Source: Arenicola marina | Taxonomy: Eukaryota > Annelida > Polychaeta > Arenicolidae | DNA: 64,000 bases | Assembly (NCBI GenBank): GCA_964019135.1 | Contig: OZ025260.1 | Span: 18,904,254 to 18,968,253, forward strand | Reading direction: 5' to 3' | In this document: positions 56,007-64,000 of the stretch, piece by piece | Layout of the letters: each line of letters starts with the position of its first letter | Position numbering within the stretch: position 1 is the first letter of the stretch | Translations under genes and position numbers: made by a program | The notes under the pieces: model-generated | The model's input: the letters and a program-made list of their open reading frames with translations, nothing else | Databases searched by the model: none | Told to the model about the DNA's origin: nothing

Positions 56007-57702
56007 AAGAGTGGAGAGAGAGGGGACGGAGTCCAGTTGAGGTGTAAGCCACGTGTAGGAGCCTATCATGCGGTGAGAAGCACTTAGGAATGTACTTCAT
56101 TGTGCCTAGCACGAATCCAATGACCGACAATTTGTTGCATCGTCGTTTAGGTCTGTATAGGTGTAGGCCCGGAGGAGGCGGGGAATTATACAAATGGAAT
56201 GCCGGGGTGTGTTTTTTTCGTGTCGTTATACATAGATGGCGGAGAGAGACGGCCACCGAGAGTGTCGCCTCTGTCCGCTTCCGCTCAGTCCTGCCGCTGT
56301 CCGCCCCGCACTACTTAGGCTGGTGCAGGACCTCTCCAACTAACACCACAGGCGCAGGGCCAGGACTTTCCACCGGGGGGGGGGGGGGGAGGGCGGACCC
56401 CCTGGAACTCCCCTGGATCCGCCCTTGCCTCTCCCCTAACCAGCACACCCCCCTTTAACTACAGGCAGAAGCAATAGCGGACAACCCTGTAACCCAAACA
56501 CCGGTTGCGCTGTGAGGGTGAGATACACCGCCTGTTCATGAATCAGTATTTTTGCTTGGGAAGCTGATAGCCTGCTTCTCAAAGTTACGACAACTGGGGG
56601 GCTAAATCCCTACCAGACCCGCTCAGCGGGTCGCCCTAGGGGGCCCCAGGGTGCCGCTTCCAAGGCAACACACCAGCCCCCCCACCCCCAACCCCGCAGC
56701 CCGGTGGTCCCTGGCCCCTGTCACTTCCCCACCCCCCGGTCCCACGCCCTCTTCACGGCAGTCTCCCTTCCCCACCCCCCTGGTCATACCACCGACTGGG
56801 CTGCAATGTGTAACCTATTCCCCCAATAACGGGTCAAGTTGGAACAAACTCCGCCTCTCTATATACGTTTGTATCCGTCTCGATTGGCTGCATATGTTTC
56901 TCCGCCCACGCCCGCCCCCCTACCCCATGGGAACTCAAGACGGTCCGGGGGGGGGAGGGCTGGCTAAACCTCGGTCTACCTGTTGGGGGCCAAATACCGC
57001 GCAACCAGTTTTCAACTAAAGCTGATGGAGTGTTTGGCGGGCGTCCATACCCGGACCTCGCAGGTGTGTCTTCATGTGTGGGGAAGTACTATGATCATGA
57101 AACATTTCTACCACCTAAAACAGCTATCGGAACTACTTTTTTGCCGAAAAAATCATCTCCCAAACCGCCCGAAATTCATAGATTTTAACAGATATTCTCA
57201 ATATCGCCATACAATAGATGCTAAAACCGCTAAAATCTCGACGCCTTAATATCATTGGAAAAGTTGTCGCGACGCTGACCGTGACCAGGGTTTGATAAAA
57301 TAACAGAAAATGTGGCAAAATACGCACCTGCGTCGTTAATTCTGGAATAGACGTTTTCGCCCGTGCCGCTGCTCCCAAGGGTATCCATAGTCCTGTTGTG
57401 TAAAGCAATGTGCCGCTCGTCAAGGTCAGAATCAATGCAACAGTTCGACACAGGTGAGCTCGACCTTGACCTCGACCCACTGCTGACACTCGGGTAGGAC
57501 GGCCGACCGGGCGACCTTGACTTATGTCTACGTGACCTATCCCAGGGTTCCTTTCCGGCGCCGCCGCCGCCCCCTCTCAGGGGCGACATCTGGTGGTCGG
57601 TGTCGGCATCTCCCTCGGAGCCGCTGAGATAGCTGTAGAGACGACTGATGGTATTATCCAAGTTCTCGATCGGGGAAATGTGACTCTCGTCCGCCGTGAG
57701 AC
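30640..57702 (-). CDS. Teneurin (Ten-m/Odz) transmembrane adhesion protein, 26 exons, first coding exon missing
   Basis: Type II cell-surface protein for trans-synaptic adhesion and neuronal wiring; in animals it binds latrophilins and other teneurins. All 26 exons below join in phase, giving about 2,797 residues from the first supported exon to the stop. Order (numbered from that exon): Pro/Ser-rich cytoplasmic domain 1-355, TM helix about 358-378, stalk and beta-sandwich region to 537, eight EGF repeats 538-805, Ig-like/FN plug about 819-1110, NHL propeller about 1157-1450, YD-repeat shell to about 2500 with the Rhs-type core motif [12 protein letters not shown], toxin-like (Tox-GHH) fold and TCAP region to the end. 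EGF2 and EGF5 each have five cysteines, as expected for covalent dimers. Entry exon A starts in phase 1, so at least one upstream coding exon exists and was not found in 57.7-64 kb. Whether this is the genome's only teneurin cannot be told. Confidence 0.93.
31817..33440 (-). CDS. Teneurin exon Y (main YD-repeat exon)
   Basis: 541 codons of YD repeats ([41 protein letters not shown]) ending with the Rhs-core motif [16 protein letters not shown]. This wraps the spiralling shell of the ectodomain. Donor ACAG|GTCAGT. Confidence 0.95.
33766..33975 (-). repeat. Tandem copies of the teneurin exon X donor
   Basis: The junction sequence CGGCCAATAAG|GTGAGTCTC recurs 66 bp further into the intron as CGGCCAATAAG|GTGGGTCTC. 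Several units of about 24 bp follow (CAGGTGG(G/A)TCTCTTGTGACG), each with a CAG|GTGG donor-like core. Confidence 0.85.
33958..34263 (-). CDS. Teneurin exon X (YD shell)
   Basis: 102 codons, phase 0 to 0: [38 protein letters not shown]. Donor AATAAG|GTGAGT is duplicated downstream. Confidence 0.92.
34264..36110 (-). other. Teneurin intron W-X
   Basis: No gene seen. Holds a long G-rich tract at 34316-34378 (C-rich on the coding strand, close to the exon X acceptor) and otherwise AT-rich unique sequence. Confidence 0.5.
36111..36535 (-). CDS. Teneurin exon W (YD shell, with Gly-rich insert)
   Basis: Codes for [20 protein letters not shown] and [13 protein letters not shown]. Between GRRMRV and the exon end it carries about 60 extra residues, including a Gly/Ala/Ser-rich run ([18 protein letters not shown]) absent from vertebrate teneurins at this place. 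Confidence 0.88.
36536..38254 (-). other. Teneurin intron V-W (probable GC-AG intron)
   Basis: 1.72 kb, AT-rich, no repeats of note except short TA tracts near 37250 and a G run at 38166-38177. Begins GCAAGT on the coding strand and ends CACAG. Confidence 0.5.
38255..39323 (-). CDS. Teneurin exon V (NHL end and YD shell start)
   Basis: 356 codons: [20 protein letters not shown], the cysteine cluster [11 protein letters not shown], and first YD repeats ([20 protein letters not shown]). The best-fitting donor is CATG|GCAAGTGG, a GC-AG type that alone gives the phase 1 needed by exon W; the nearby GTGGTC donor is out of phase. Confidence 0.9.
39682..39839 (-). CDS. Teneurin exon U (NHL propeller)
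   Basis: Codes for [20 protein letters not shown] and [10 protein letters not shown], a further NHL blade. Phase 1 to 0. Confidence 0.92.
40368..40600 (-). CDS. Teneurin exon T (NHL propeller)
   Basis: Codes for [31 protein letters not shown] and [21 protein letters not shown] blade motifs. Phase 2 to 1. Confidence 0.93.
41093..41345 (-). repeat. Tandem copies of the teneurin exon S donor
   Basis: The exon end (GACGTC..AGCAT.CTGGAGATGGA) and donor GTGAGTGGGG occur at junction positions 41319, 41237 and 41155 (spacing 82 bp), with a degenerate fourth copy near 41095. Confidence 0.9.
41319..41571 (-). CDS. Teneurin exon S (start of NHL propeller)
   Basis: Codes for [33 protein letters not shown] (NHL strand motif) and [10 protein letters not shown]. 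Exon end plus donor is repeated two to three times in the next intron. Confidence 0.92.
41606..42010 (-). repeat. 29-bp minisatellite in teneurin intron R-S
   Basis: About 14 copies of GAGGGGGCGGGGCATAGTAA plus GTAAGCCGA, ending about 35 bp before the exon S acceptor. On the coding strand it is pyrimidine-rich. Confidence 0.92.
42053..42170 (-). mobile_element. Truncated SINE fragment (family 1)
   Basis: Starts at the shared 3' end CCACTTTTGGTCATATCGCG and continues through GAGCCATGTCCCCGG...; box A and B parts are missing. Located in teneurin intron R-S. Confidence 0.65.
42441..42581 (-). CDS. Teneurin exon R
   Basis: Codes for [16 protein letters not shown] and [19 protein letters not shown], the family's Y-E-x-C-x-x-x-x-W-E and GGW-x-L-x-x-H-H motifs. 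Phase 1 to 1. Confidence 0.92.
42874..43126 (-). repeat. Tandem duplication of the 3' part of teneurin exon Q
   Basis: Two copies of 87 bp (42874-42960 and 43040-43126), about five mismatches, each covering KYK(S/F)[14 protein letters not shown] plus the donor CACG|GTGAGG. The upstream copy on the coding strand is the true exon; the other has no acceptor. Confidence 0.92.
43048..43315 (-). CDS. Teneurin exon Q
   Basis: Codes for [40 protein letters not shown] and [15 protein letters not shown] copy of its last 79 bp with donor lies 166 bp downstream at 42874-42960. Confidence 0.92.
43316..44350 (-). other. Teneurin intron P-Q
   Basis: 1.0 kb with a G run at 43392-43409 and a repeated GTGTCG(A/C) motif at about 43420-43570. 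No gene seen. Confidence 0.4.
44351..44627 (-). CDS. Teneurin exon P
   Basis: Codes for [20 protein letters not shown] and [16 protein letters not shown], matching the teneurin L-x-F-x-R-x-P-F ... PW-(N/D)-R-F/M motif. Phase 2 to 0. Confidence 0.92.
45016..45135 (-). CDS. Teneurin exon O
   Basis: Codes for [20 protein letters not shown] and [13 protein letters not shown], the FN-plug/carboxypeptidase-like strand motif of teneurins. Phase 2 to 2. Confidence 0.9.
45367..45612 (-). repeat. Four tandem copies of the teneurin exon N 3' end and donor
   Basis: Units of about 65-68 bp with junctions at 45566, 45500, 45435 and 45367. Each carries GTCCAGAGCTAC(G/A)CCACCCTG..TCCTTCAATCAG(A/T)G|GT followed by a G-rich tract. 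The first (45566) is the model donor. Confidence 0.92.
45566..45773 (-). CDS. Teneurin exon N
   Basis: Codes for [19 protein letters not shown] and [12 protein letters not shown], both highly conserved. Its last 45 bp and donor are tandemly copied three more times in the following intron. Confidence 0.9.
45826..46045 (-). mobile_element. Full-length tRNA-derived SINE (family 1)
   Basis: On the minus strand starts GCCGACCCGATAGCTCAGTG (box A), has box B GAGGTTCGCGTCCC about 60 bp on, then the body shared with two other copies, ending GACGCGATATGACCAAAAGT. 220 bp, in teneurin intron M-N. Confidence 0.8.
46330..46476 (-). CDS. Teneurin exon M (EGF 8)
   Basis: Last EGF repeat ([18 protein letters not shown]), then the conserved acidic link [14 protein letters not shown] before the plug domain. 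Confidence 0.92.
46816..46998 (-). CDS. Teneurin exon L (EGF 6 and 7)
   Basis: Two regular EGF repeats ([17 protein letters not shown] and [18 protein letters not shown]). Phase 1 to 1. Confidence 0.92.
47060..47140 (-). mobile_element. tRNA-derived SINE head or tRNA pseudogene
   Basis: On the minus strand CTTGGTGTATTGGTTAGCGT (box A-like) is followed by GAGGTTCGCAACC (box B-like). The predicted acceptor stem does not pair, so it is not a working tRNA. In teneurin intron K-L. Confidence 0.5.
47935..48147 (-). CDS. Teneurin exon K (EGF 4 and 5)
   Basis: EGF4 is regular. EGF5 has five cysteines with Phe replacing one ([16 protein letters not shown]), the second dimerisation repeat. Donor chosen as GACGTAG|GTAGGA to keep phase 1; an upstream GTAGGT would break phase. 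Confidence 0.9.
48793..48987 (-). CDS. Teneurin exon J (EGF 2 and 3)
   Basis: EGF2 has only five cysteines: Tyr sits where the third is expected ([13 protein letters not shown]). This is the known teneurin signature leaving a free Cys for covalent dimers. EGF3 ([19 protein letters not shown]) is regular. Confidence 0.92.
49611..49715 (-). CDS. Teneurin exon I (EGF 1)
   Basis: One EGF repeat with six cysteines ([19 protein letters not shown]...DC). Phase 1 to 1, as usual for EGF exons. Confidence 0.92.
49856..50020 (-). repeat. 20-bp minisatellite starting at the teneurin exon H donor
   Basis: Eight copies of ACTGACTACCGACGTCAGAC. On the coding strand the intron start GTGAGTGTCCAACGTCGGTA is itself a diverged first unit (repeat: GTCAGTGTCTGACGTCGGTA), so the array begins at the donor. 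Confidence 0.9.
50022..50142 (-). CDS. Teneurin exon H (pre-EGF region)
   Basis: Codes for [20 protein letters not shown], the conserved D-x-G-x-W-Y-(V/L)-x-x-Y-N-D segment. Donor CAGG|GTGAGT is the edge of a 20-bp tandem repeat. Confidence 0.9.
50450..50709 (-). CDS. Teneurin exon G (N-terminal ectodomain)
   Basis: Codes for [20 protein letters not shown] and [20 protein letters not shown], both well conserved in teneurins (the YGRR(N/G)...Q-(Y/F)-D-F motif). Near the end is ARSKR, a furin-type R-x-K-R site. Donor CCG|GTAAGT. Confidence 0.92.
51078..51170 (-). CDS. Teneurin exon F (juxtamembrane ectodomain)
   Basis: 31 codons: [14 protein letters not shown]..., the conserved W-x-L stretch just outside the membrane. 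Phase 1 to 1. Confidence 0.85.
51171..53288 (-). other. Teneurin introns D-E and E-F
   Basis: AT-rich. Contains an (AAAT)n tract at about 51785-51824 and a purine-only (GGA)n tract at about 52586-52672. No gene seen besides exon E at 51846-52057. Confidence 0.5.
51846..52057 (-). CDS. Teneurin exon E (transmembrane helix)
   Basis: [16 protein letters not shown], then basic [14 protein letters not shown] directly before the hydrophobic helix [20 protein letters not shown]. The positive charges on the N-terminal side agree with type II topology. Donor GTCG|GTGAGT. Confidence 0.92.
53289..53330 (-). CDS. Teneurin exon D (42-nt micro-exon)
   Basis: Inferred from phase and splice sites: acceptor GGTTTTTCCAAAG, 42 nt reading [14 protein letters not shown], donor CCAG|GTACAC; phase 2 to 2 fits exons C and E exactly. 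C could also join E directly with the frame kept, so it may be a cassette exon. Confidence 0.6.
54190..54478 (-). CDS. Teneurin exon C (cytoplasmic domain)
   Basis: Pro/His/Thr-rich, with [13 protein letters not shown] and an eight-proline run ([14 protein letters not shown]), like the polyproline motifs of teneurin intracellular domains. Phase 1 to 2, donor AG|GTATGT. Confidence 0.8.
54948..55169 (-). CDS. Teneurin exon B (cytoplasmic domain)
   Basis: 74 codons. Proline-rich [15 protein letters not shown], a candidate SH3/EVH1 ligand, then [20 protein letters not shown]. Acceptor TTTCGTTTCAG, donor CAAG|GTGAGT. Confidence 0.85.
55170..57327 (-). other. Teneurin intron A-B with a (CGG) repeat
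   Basis: 2.16 kb. Holds about 16 CGG triplets at 55958-56006 (GCC on the coding strand), G/C homopolymers near 56375 and 56949, and otherwise unique GC-rich sequence. The poly-Ala frame through the triplet repeat has no supporting homology. Confidence 0.5.
57328..57702 (-). CDS. Teneurin exon A (cytoplasmic domain)
   Basis: 125 codons, phase 1 to 1. [21 protein letters not shown] matches the conserved teneurin GSDADT..MSP segment. Also a poly-Gly run and a Ser/Arg-rich stretch ([16 protein letters not shown]). Confidence 0.85.
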
Positions 57703-57769
57703 CTGCCAACGAATAACAAAAAATCACCCGTCAAAATGAGCATAAATGAATTTATATACCGCTTTATAA

Positions 57770-57773
<4 letters not shown>

Positions 57774-57822
<49 letters not shown>
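57774..57822. repeat. (TA)n dinucleotide tract
   Basis: About 24 uninterrupted TA copies just upstream of teneurin exon A's acceptor. Confidence 0.95.
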
Positions 57823-57823
<1 letters not shown>

Positions 57824-60405
57824 GTCGCCTGTGAAGGAACACCTGTCGCGCGACCGGTCGCCAGTGGTGGAAGATGGCTTAGTTTGGCCGCTACCACAAG
57901 ATGTCTGACTCTATACAGCCAATGGCGGCCAAGATAACATCGGTCTCAATGCAGCAGAAACTACTTAGTTAGCTCTCGTGCCCAAGTGTTGTTGATTAAT
58001 AAATGAGCAGTAATTGAGGCGCCTGACCATATCACTGGCAAAGATGCACCGACCGCCTAACAGGACGCACGCCATCGCGCCATCTAGCCAGCGCCAAGGT
58101 ATTGACTGGCCTCGTGGATCAAACCGGTGGGCATCAGGACGGCTGCTGACGTCACGACACTACTGCGGCAAATGGCGCGTAACGCTCATGAAAATTTAAA
58201 GGGAATATCCGATTGATTCTTGCGACGGGGTCTACGAGTACATTAGTCCTTCTTGCGGATATCCGAAACACTAATCCACCTTACGGATCCTGGCAGTGTT
58301 CGGCGGCCGGATTCATCCATTTATACACCTGATCCTAGGACGCCAATTAAGGTGTTCCGGATACTAATCCTGAACCAGAATATATAGCGAGGGTCGAATG
58401 ACAATAAATCCACATCGTTAAGGGGCAGTCCGCTGTGCCTTAATGGGGAGAAGACTGGCGGTGAACCGACACGAAATCCTGCCCCGCGGAGAAAGGCAAT
58501 CCTGAGAGACCATTTAAATCAACATCGTTAAGAAACCTATCAAGTGACGTCAGCGGGTGAGAGCCGTCTACCAGGACACAACGACTGGGTTCCTTGAGAA
58601 CTGCTCGGCTACTAGCCAGACTCCGGATCTGCCACTGTGACCGGGACTACCACCCCCCCCCCCCCCCACCTCCCCGCCCCCCGGGGCAACCCAACCCGTC
58701 CGCTGACTGGCAGTCCGTGCCCGGCGCTCACGGAAACATTTCCCCCGAGAGAACGCCATCGACGGAATCTGCGCAAGGTGCGCCGCAGATGTTTTTAGCC
58801 TCCGCACTTACTGCACGCTCCCTATTTATTCACCTTCGAAACCCTTGAGTAACGTTAACCAACAATTGAACCCCCCTCCCACGGCTCGCTATGGCGTGGG
58901 GGGGGGGGTGATCCCGACCTCATTCCCGCCAGGATGGTTGTGTGTATATACACTATATGTCTGTCCATCAGAGATTAGAGTGGGGGGAAGGGGGTGGGGG
59001 AACTGGGACCGGGAGGCCACGGAGGAAATACGCCCTGGTTCCCTATGTATTGGGGTATAGAAAGCCGGAACCAGGCAACCCATGGGCCCTCAGAGGGTGC
59101 GGTCATTTCGATAAACAAACATAGGTGCAAAAGCGGACGTAAAATAAATACAATACAGGGAGGGAACAGCCAGGGACATGGCGTCTGACCCCACGTAAGG
59201 GGGGTGTGGGGATCGAGGGGAGGGGCGGGTGTAGGGCGGGGCGGGCGGAGAGGGGAGGGGCGTGGGCGGGGGCGTGGATGTGGGCGAGTTGATCGTATTA
59301 TGATCAAGGTTGAGGAATGTAAAGAGGAATGGAGTGGGGAGTCAGGCGCCGGTGGTCACCACAACAAGAGTCACTAAACGGACCATGCCGCTGCCATGGA
59401 AACAGTGGAGCCAGCATTTGTGGCATACAGCGTATAGAACCAGAGAAAAAAAATGACAGTACACCGGAAGTGCTATTTGGTACAACTCACACAAAAATAT
59501 ATAACCTGCTCACAAAGCCATTATGGAACGAACAGAGAGCAGACAGCAGCATAATAGCGGGGCCGATAGAGTATACAGCACAGGTGGCAGGGAAGTGGTA
59601 GAGAAGCTCCAGCCTCCGGGAGATGAGCTCCAGAGAATGACAGGCGGGTAGCCAGTGGTAACGACGGACAGGATCCCGACCGCAACACGAACTCAGGCGC
59701 CGGGCGTGATGGTATCCGTGGTAACCACCGCGGGAGTGGGAGGGGGGGGGGGGGGTCGGGAGTACCAATCGTCTGTACTACGAGGTCGTACGAGAGAAAT
59801 CCCTCCACATATTACCTGGAGACATGCCCCCGGCCAAGCCACCGATCGAACTTGAAAAGCCCACGCACCCGGCATGATGGCACCCAACGGTCCCCCCTCC
59901 CCCCCCGCCCACACCCATTCACTGTCCCGGGGGTTTATTAGCCCAGTTTAGGCTTCGTGTGCACAAAATTGGCATGAAAGACTGCTAAGCTTTTATTATT
60001 ACCAAAACGTCCTGGTTTGCGTTGAGAGTAAGTTGCCAGAGTTGGTGTTTTCACACATTGCACGGTGGCATTATGACGCCAATGTGCGTGTGATCAGTTT
60101 TCATTTCTTGTTCCACATTTCCTCTCCACAGTCTAGTCCTATAAACCGAGGCCTGTCGACCAGGGCGTTTTCGCTCGGAAATGTCAGCGTTGTAGGCCTA
60201 CGTACAGTCAGTCACTCTCCCTAAACTGGTATGCAATTGGTACCAGGCGGCCAACAGAGCGTTTTTCTCCGTGCTATGCATGTTTTTTAGTCTCTGCATA
60301 TCTCTTTTATCAGCGTGGCGTGGGTGTAAATTACCGTGTGACATCGTGTCTTAATAATATTACACAAAAATCACGTAGCGCGAAACTCCGGCAAGATGTC
60401 TCAAC

Positions 60406-60745
60406 TGACGTCACTGTTATTGACGGACCTGTATCCAGCTGGTTACCATTTTGATGACGTCACTATTAATGACGGACCAGTATCCAGCTGGTTACCGTTT
60501 TGATGACGTCACTATTAATGACGGACCAGTATCCAGCTGGTTACCGTTTGGGTGACGTCACTATTAATGACGGACCAGTATCCAGCTGATTACCGTTTGG
60601 ATGACGTCACTATTAATGACGAACCAGTATCCAGCTGGTTACCGTTTTGATGACGTCACTATTAACGACGGACCAGTATCCAGCTGGTTACCGTTTTGAT
60701 GACGTCACTGTTATTGACGGACCAGTATCCAGCTGCTTACCGTAT
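60406..60745. repeat. Seven 49-bp repeats, each with a CRE and an E-box
   Basis: TGACGTCA occurs at 60406, 60455, 60504, 60553, 60602, 60651 and 60700, exactly 49 bp apart. Each unit continues with CTATTAATGACGGACCAGTA and TCCAGCTG(G)TTACCG, placing a CAGCTG E-box about 32 bp after each CRE. Candidate CREB/ATF and bHLH binding cluster upstream of the teneurin exons. Confidence 0.85.
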
Positions 60746-63700
60746 TCCCTCATATTGAAGATATGAAGCGAGCGCCTCGACATTCTATGAATCCCGCTCT
60801 GATACCCCTCACACTAAGCAATGCTGTCAGGGTGACTGGTGAACGCTGGCCAGGGCATGGGTTGTGGCCATCATTGTCCGTATATCCAACATTTTATATT
60901 ACCACATCGGGACCAGTGTCCAATCAGTACACCGGAAAAATGGGGCTGGGGATCAAAGGACACATCGTGCTTGGTAGCAGATCGCAACTCTTGATAACCT
61001 CGCCAAAAAGTCGTTATGTGCGTTGTTAAATCTGTTTGAACAACAGTTTTATACATGTGAGCCCCCCCCCCCCCCCCCCCTGATTATGGTGTAAGGAATA
61101 ATTGAACCACGGCTTCATCCGGTTTACTTATAAGCTTAATTCCAATCAATAACAAGCTTCACCGATCGCGAGGAAATCCCTGCGGGTTGGGTCTAGACAG
61201 CGACATCACGACATCGCCGATTGCAAGAAAACAATGACTGGCTCGAGAAAGACTAATGAACTATTCAGAAGCCCAAATCGATCGCAATCTGGGTTTCCTC
61301 GTCTAGTTGGGTTCCCCGGTCGCTGTGTCCTCCTCCGATCCATCCCCAGCCCTTAGGGCCTGTCGACTGAGGTTTCAATTACTTCCGCCCAACCATTACA
61401 CGATGGAGCCGTAATTGCCACGCAGGTGGAGAAACAATTTGGGGCTAATTGGATTCATAATGTCATGGACCAGAAGTCGATTAACAAAGCCCATTGATAT
61501 CAGATTACGGAAATTGATTTCATTCGAGAAAAAGAGCTGATCATTTCGAGGTCGTGACCCCGAGAACAGGAGGGAATAACATTATGTACAATGTAGATCT
61601 ACCACGGAAGACAAATACCAAACACTTGGCTTTTTATCTTGCTCACGACTGTCAGTCACATTGCTTTTCGCTTCCCATGCAAGAGCAAATAATTTAGAAT
61701 TATTTGGGAAGGGAGATAAGACTCACGAACAGACTGCCTTGTTCGAAAAAGCGGATGTTGGCGGTGTCATGGTGATCACGACGTGACCCACGACACGCAC
61801 CCGACCCTATCTAATCGCTACGAAAACACGCCTTCGTGTCCATTGCAACGTGCCGTAAATTATAAGGTTTAATTGGCCTCGTAGAGAGCTTGTTTATCGG
61901 CATTTCACGCTACACTCCTGGTTGGTAACTAACACACGGCACGCTCCTTTTTTCAGACCAAAAGGGATACCAAGTTCACCAATCTAAGCTTCAAAATGAA
62001 CATGATAAAACGTGCAGTTGTCATTATTTACCATGTGGAAACGCTCTAGTGGTTTTGTGATAGTTTAATCATAAAAATTATGATATAATGACTTTCGTGA
62101 AATTAGATTCATGAGGGAGGGAAGGCGACGAACCAATTACCTTGAACGGTAGTTGCTATTAATAATGTTTTACTTAAAAAAATATTATGCAGCTCTTCAT
62201 CACATTTTCAGATCCCGAACGATTCATCCACCATGGGCGAGATCCCAGGCGGGATCCTCACTCTCCAGCTGGTTGCGCATTGTATACAGTGGCGACCCCT
62301 CTCGGGGAGCCAACACAACACATGAATCTCCTGAGTCATCAGAGGATTAGGGTGAAGGAGGGAGGGAGAGCGATGAGGGGGTGGGGGGGCGGTGAGGGGG
62401 TGGTGGGGGTAGGAATGGTGGTAGTGAGAGTGGGGAGAGGCGGGGGAGGGGAGAAGGGTGGTGGTAAAAGGAGCGTTAACACAACGTCGGACATCCCTGA
62501 CAAAACCATGTGATAGGTCAGAGTTCGGGTTTAACGGAAGCAGCTTGTCTCCGGCAGCGGCACGGTACCAGCGGGCCCTGCCGCCAGAACGAGGCGCGCG
62601 GGGCAGGAAGCCAGGCGGCAAGAGAAATGAAAGGGGGCGTGACACCTTTTAGGAGGGGCACCTCGATTACCCCGACTTGTCTCCCACCACCTGGGGGCGG
62701 AGGCATCCATTTCAGCGGAAGGACTTTCCTAATACGGCAGGCAATTCGGGCGGGCGGGCGTGACGGACGACGCAGGGACGCCATTTAATAAGTCACGTGG
62801 TTTTCGGACGAGACAATGCGAGACCCATGTCGGGCGTTGTTAACTTTAAAAACGTCCGCAAGGGGGCTTTTAAGAAACACTTCCTAAATTGTCGTGATGT
62901 ACATCGGGGGCCACTTCACATTGGGGAAGAGGGACACGAGGAGGGGAAAGGGGTGGTTTCGGGATTGGGGGGCGGAAAGGCATAACTCGACCAGTAAAAA
63001 TACTCCATACTGGAAAGAGCGACACTTAAGCTATAGTTATTTCTAAAGTGGGGGCGGGCTTGAGAAAGGTGAGTAGGTTGCCAGAGTGAATAGCGGGCAC
63101 GAGCATAGCATGATTTAAAACACCACACCACCGCTTGTAACAGTTACAAATAGAGAAGACGGGAACAAAAACTTCTCAAACTGATTGCTGAAAATTCCAC
63201 AAGGGGTCGCTGCGAAGGAGTCTTCACTTATCATACCGCGGTTTTTCTGGGTACACTAGCAGCTGTCAAGCAGAGTTGTGACCCAGGCTATTGGCTGGCT
63301 GCCCCAGTTGTGTGCAGCTGTTACCAGGGGCCCCAGACAGAGAGGGGAGGTGTGGGATGGTGACTCTTGCTTAATCATAAGTTATGACTAAAGTCGTCCG
63401 CTGTTCCGTCAAAACATAATTTTTCTTTCTTTCTTTCTTCTGTCTCTATAAGTTTTTATCTGCGTAATTCCGGTCTTAAAAGGTCCCACGTCTACGACGC
63501 CAATCAAGTCTCATCAGTTACGGTTTGCTACGCGGCCACTCCGGAAGGTGGCGACTAAGAGAGATCGGCAAGAGCCTTCTGTCCAATCCGATTATCCGCA
63601 CAGAGTAGATATTATGGTTTCTAATCCTGTAGAAATATTTACACCGACACTGAGATCCCTTAGTATCAGTGCCCTGTTTGGCTCAGATTAAACGGTCCGG

Positions 63701-64000
63701 TTTATTACGCTTAGGAACAAACAACCAGCTGTATTTCATCAGCCGACGTGATGCATTCTTTCAACTTGCCAAAGACAAATTCCTATTTCTTGCAAGTTTT
63801 CCTGGTAAGCCCCAGAGATAAAATTTGTACTTGTCATTTTAACAGAAAGGGAAACATAAATACAATAAAACCGCATTGTAACGATATATGGCGCACAGAT
63901 GGAGCCACCTACTGCGTCATTTCCACCTAAAATCAACTGTAAATAAATGTAAAATGTCTGCATGTGGACCCAGCTGCCATTAATCCTCATAAAATCATGA

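Larger units (their letters stand above)
57703..64000 (-). other. Upstream/first-intron region of the teneurin
   Basis: No coding exon could be supported. Contains C/G homopolymers (58650, 58899, 59741, 61063), the 49-bp CRE/E-box array at 60406-60745, and a TTTC tract near 63423. The missing first coding exon (ending in phase 1) is either here, unrecognised, or beyond the window. Confidence 0.4.

Noticed and set aside
55747..56256. Poly-alanine ORF as an extra teneurin exon
   Set aside because: It comes from the CGG triplet run; flanks have no similarity to teneurin, and exons A and B already join in phase without it.
57230..57727. Teneurin start at an in-frame ATG (57727) upstream of exon A
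   Set aside because: The sequence between it and exon A looks like intron with a proper acceptor (TTCGTTGGCAG), and teneurins normally have more N-terminal sequence. A start there is possible but less likely than a missing first exon.

Overview
This is a 64 kb piece of animal nuclear genome, most likely from a marine invertebrate bilaterian. Coding sequence is split into many exons with GT-AG (and one probable GC-AG) introns. The introns and intergenic DNA are full of minisatellites, tRNA-derived SINE pieces and small inverted-repeat elements. The phylum cannot be fixed from sequence alone: a single complex teneurin and minisatellite-rich introns would suit a lancelet or lophotrochozoan, but that is a guess. 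There are no bacterial operons, CRISPR arrays or viral genomes.

Three gene regions are supported. (1) About 15-4214, minus strand: an HSF-family gene. One exon carries an HSF DNA-binding domain closest to the HSFY type. Its intron is filled by a 34-bp minisatellite. It has two sets of possible 3' exons: a short terminal exon with its own stop and AATAAA, or two exons ending in a 1.5 kb in-frame hexapeptide repeat. (2) 5572-26861, plus strand: a complete 16-exon EIF2B5 gene (catalytic epsilon subunit of eIF2B, 685 aa as assembled; all exon phases join). Its intron 14 holds a tandem array of almost 10 kb and its 3' UTR holds a second, 1.1 kb array. (3) 30640-57702, minus strand: a teneurin gene in 26 exons (about 2,797 aa, complete at the C terminus, first coding exon not found). 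It encodes a proline-rich cytoplasmic domain, TM helix, eight EGF repeats, NHL propeller, YD shell and C-terminal toxin-like/TCAP region. EIF2B5 and the teneurin converge, with polyadenylation signals about 2 kb apart. 57.7-64 kb is upstream or first-intron sequence of the teneurin and includes seven 49-bp repeats, each carrying a CRE palindrome and an E-box.

The most unusual pattern is that at least eight introns in the two long genes carry tandem duplications that span or abut an exon-intron junction, so the real splice site is followed or preceded by one to eight decoy copies. Exon sequence is copied together with the donor in several cases (teneurin exons ending at 41319, 43048 and 45566; EIF2B5 exon 9). 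In EIF2B5 exon 13 the acceptor itself is the last unit of a 33-bp array. This looks like recurrent, recent junction duplication, a process proposed as a route to alternative splice sites and new introns.

All exon models rest on reading conserved protein families and matching splice phases by eye; no alignment or transcript evidence was available.
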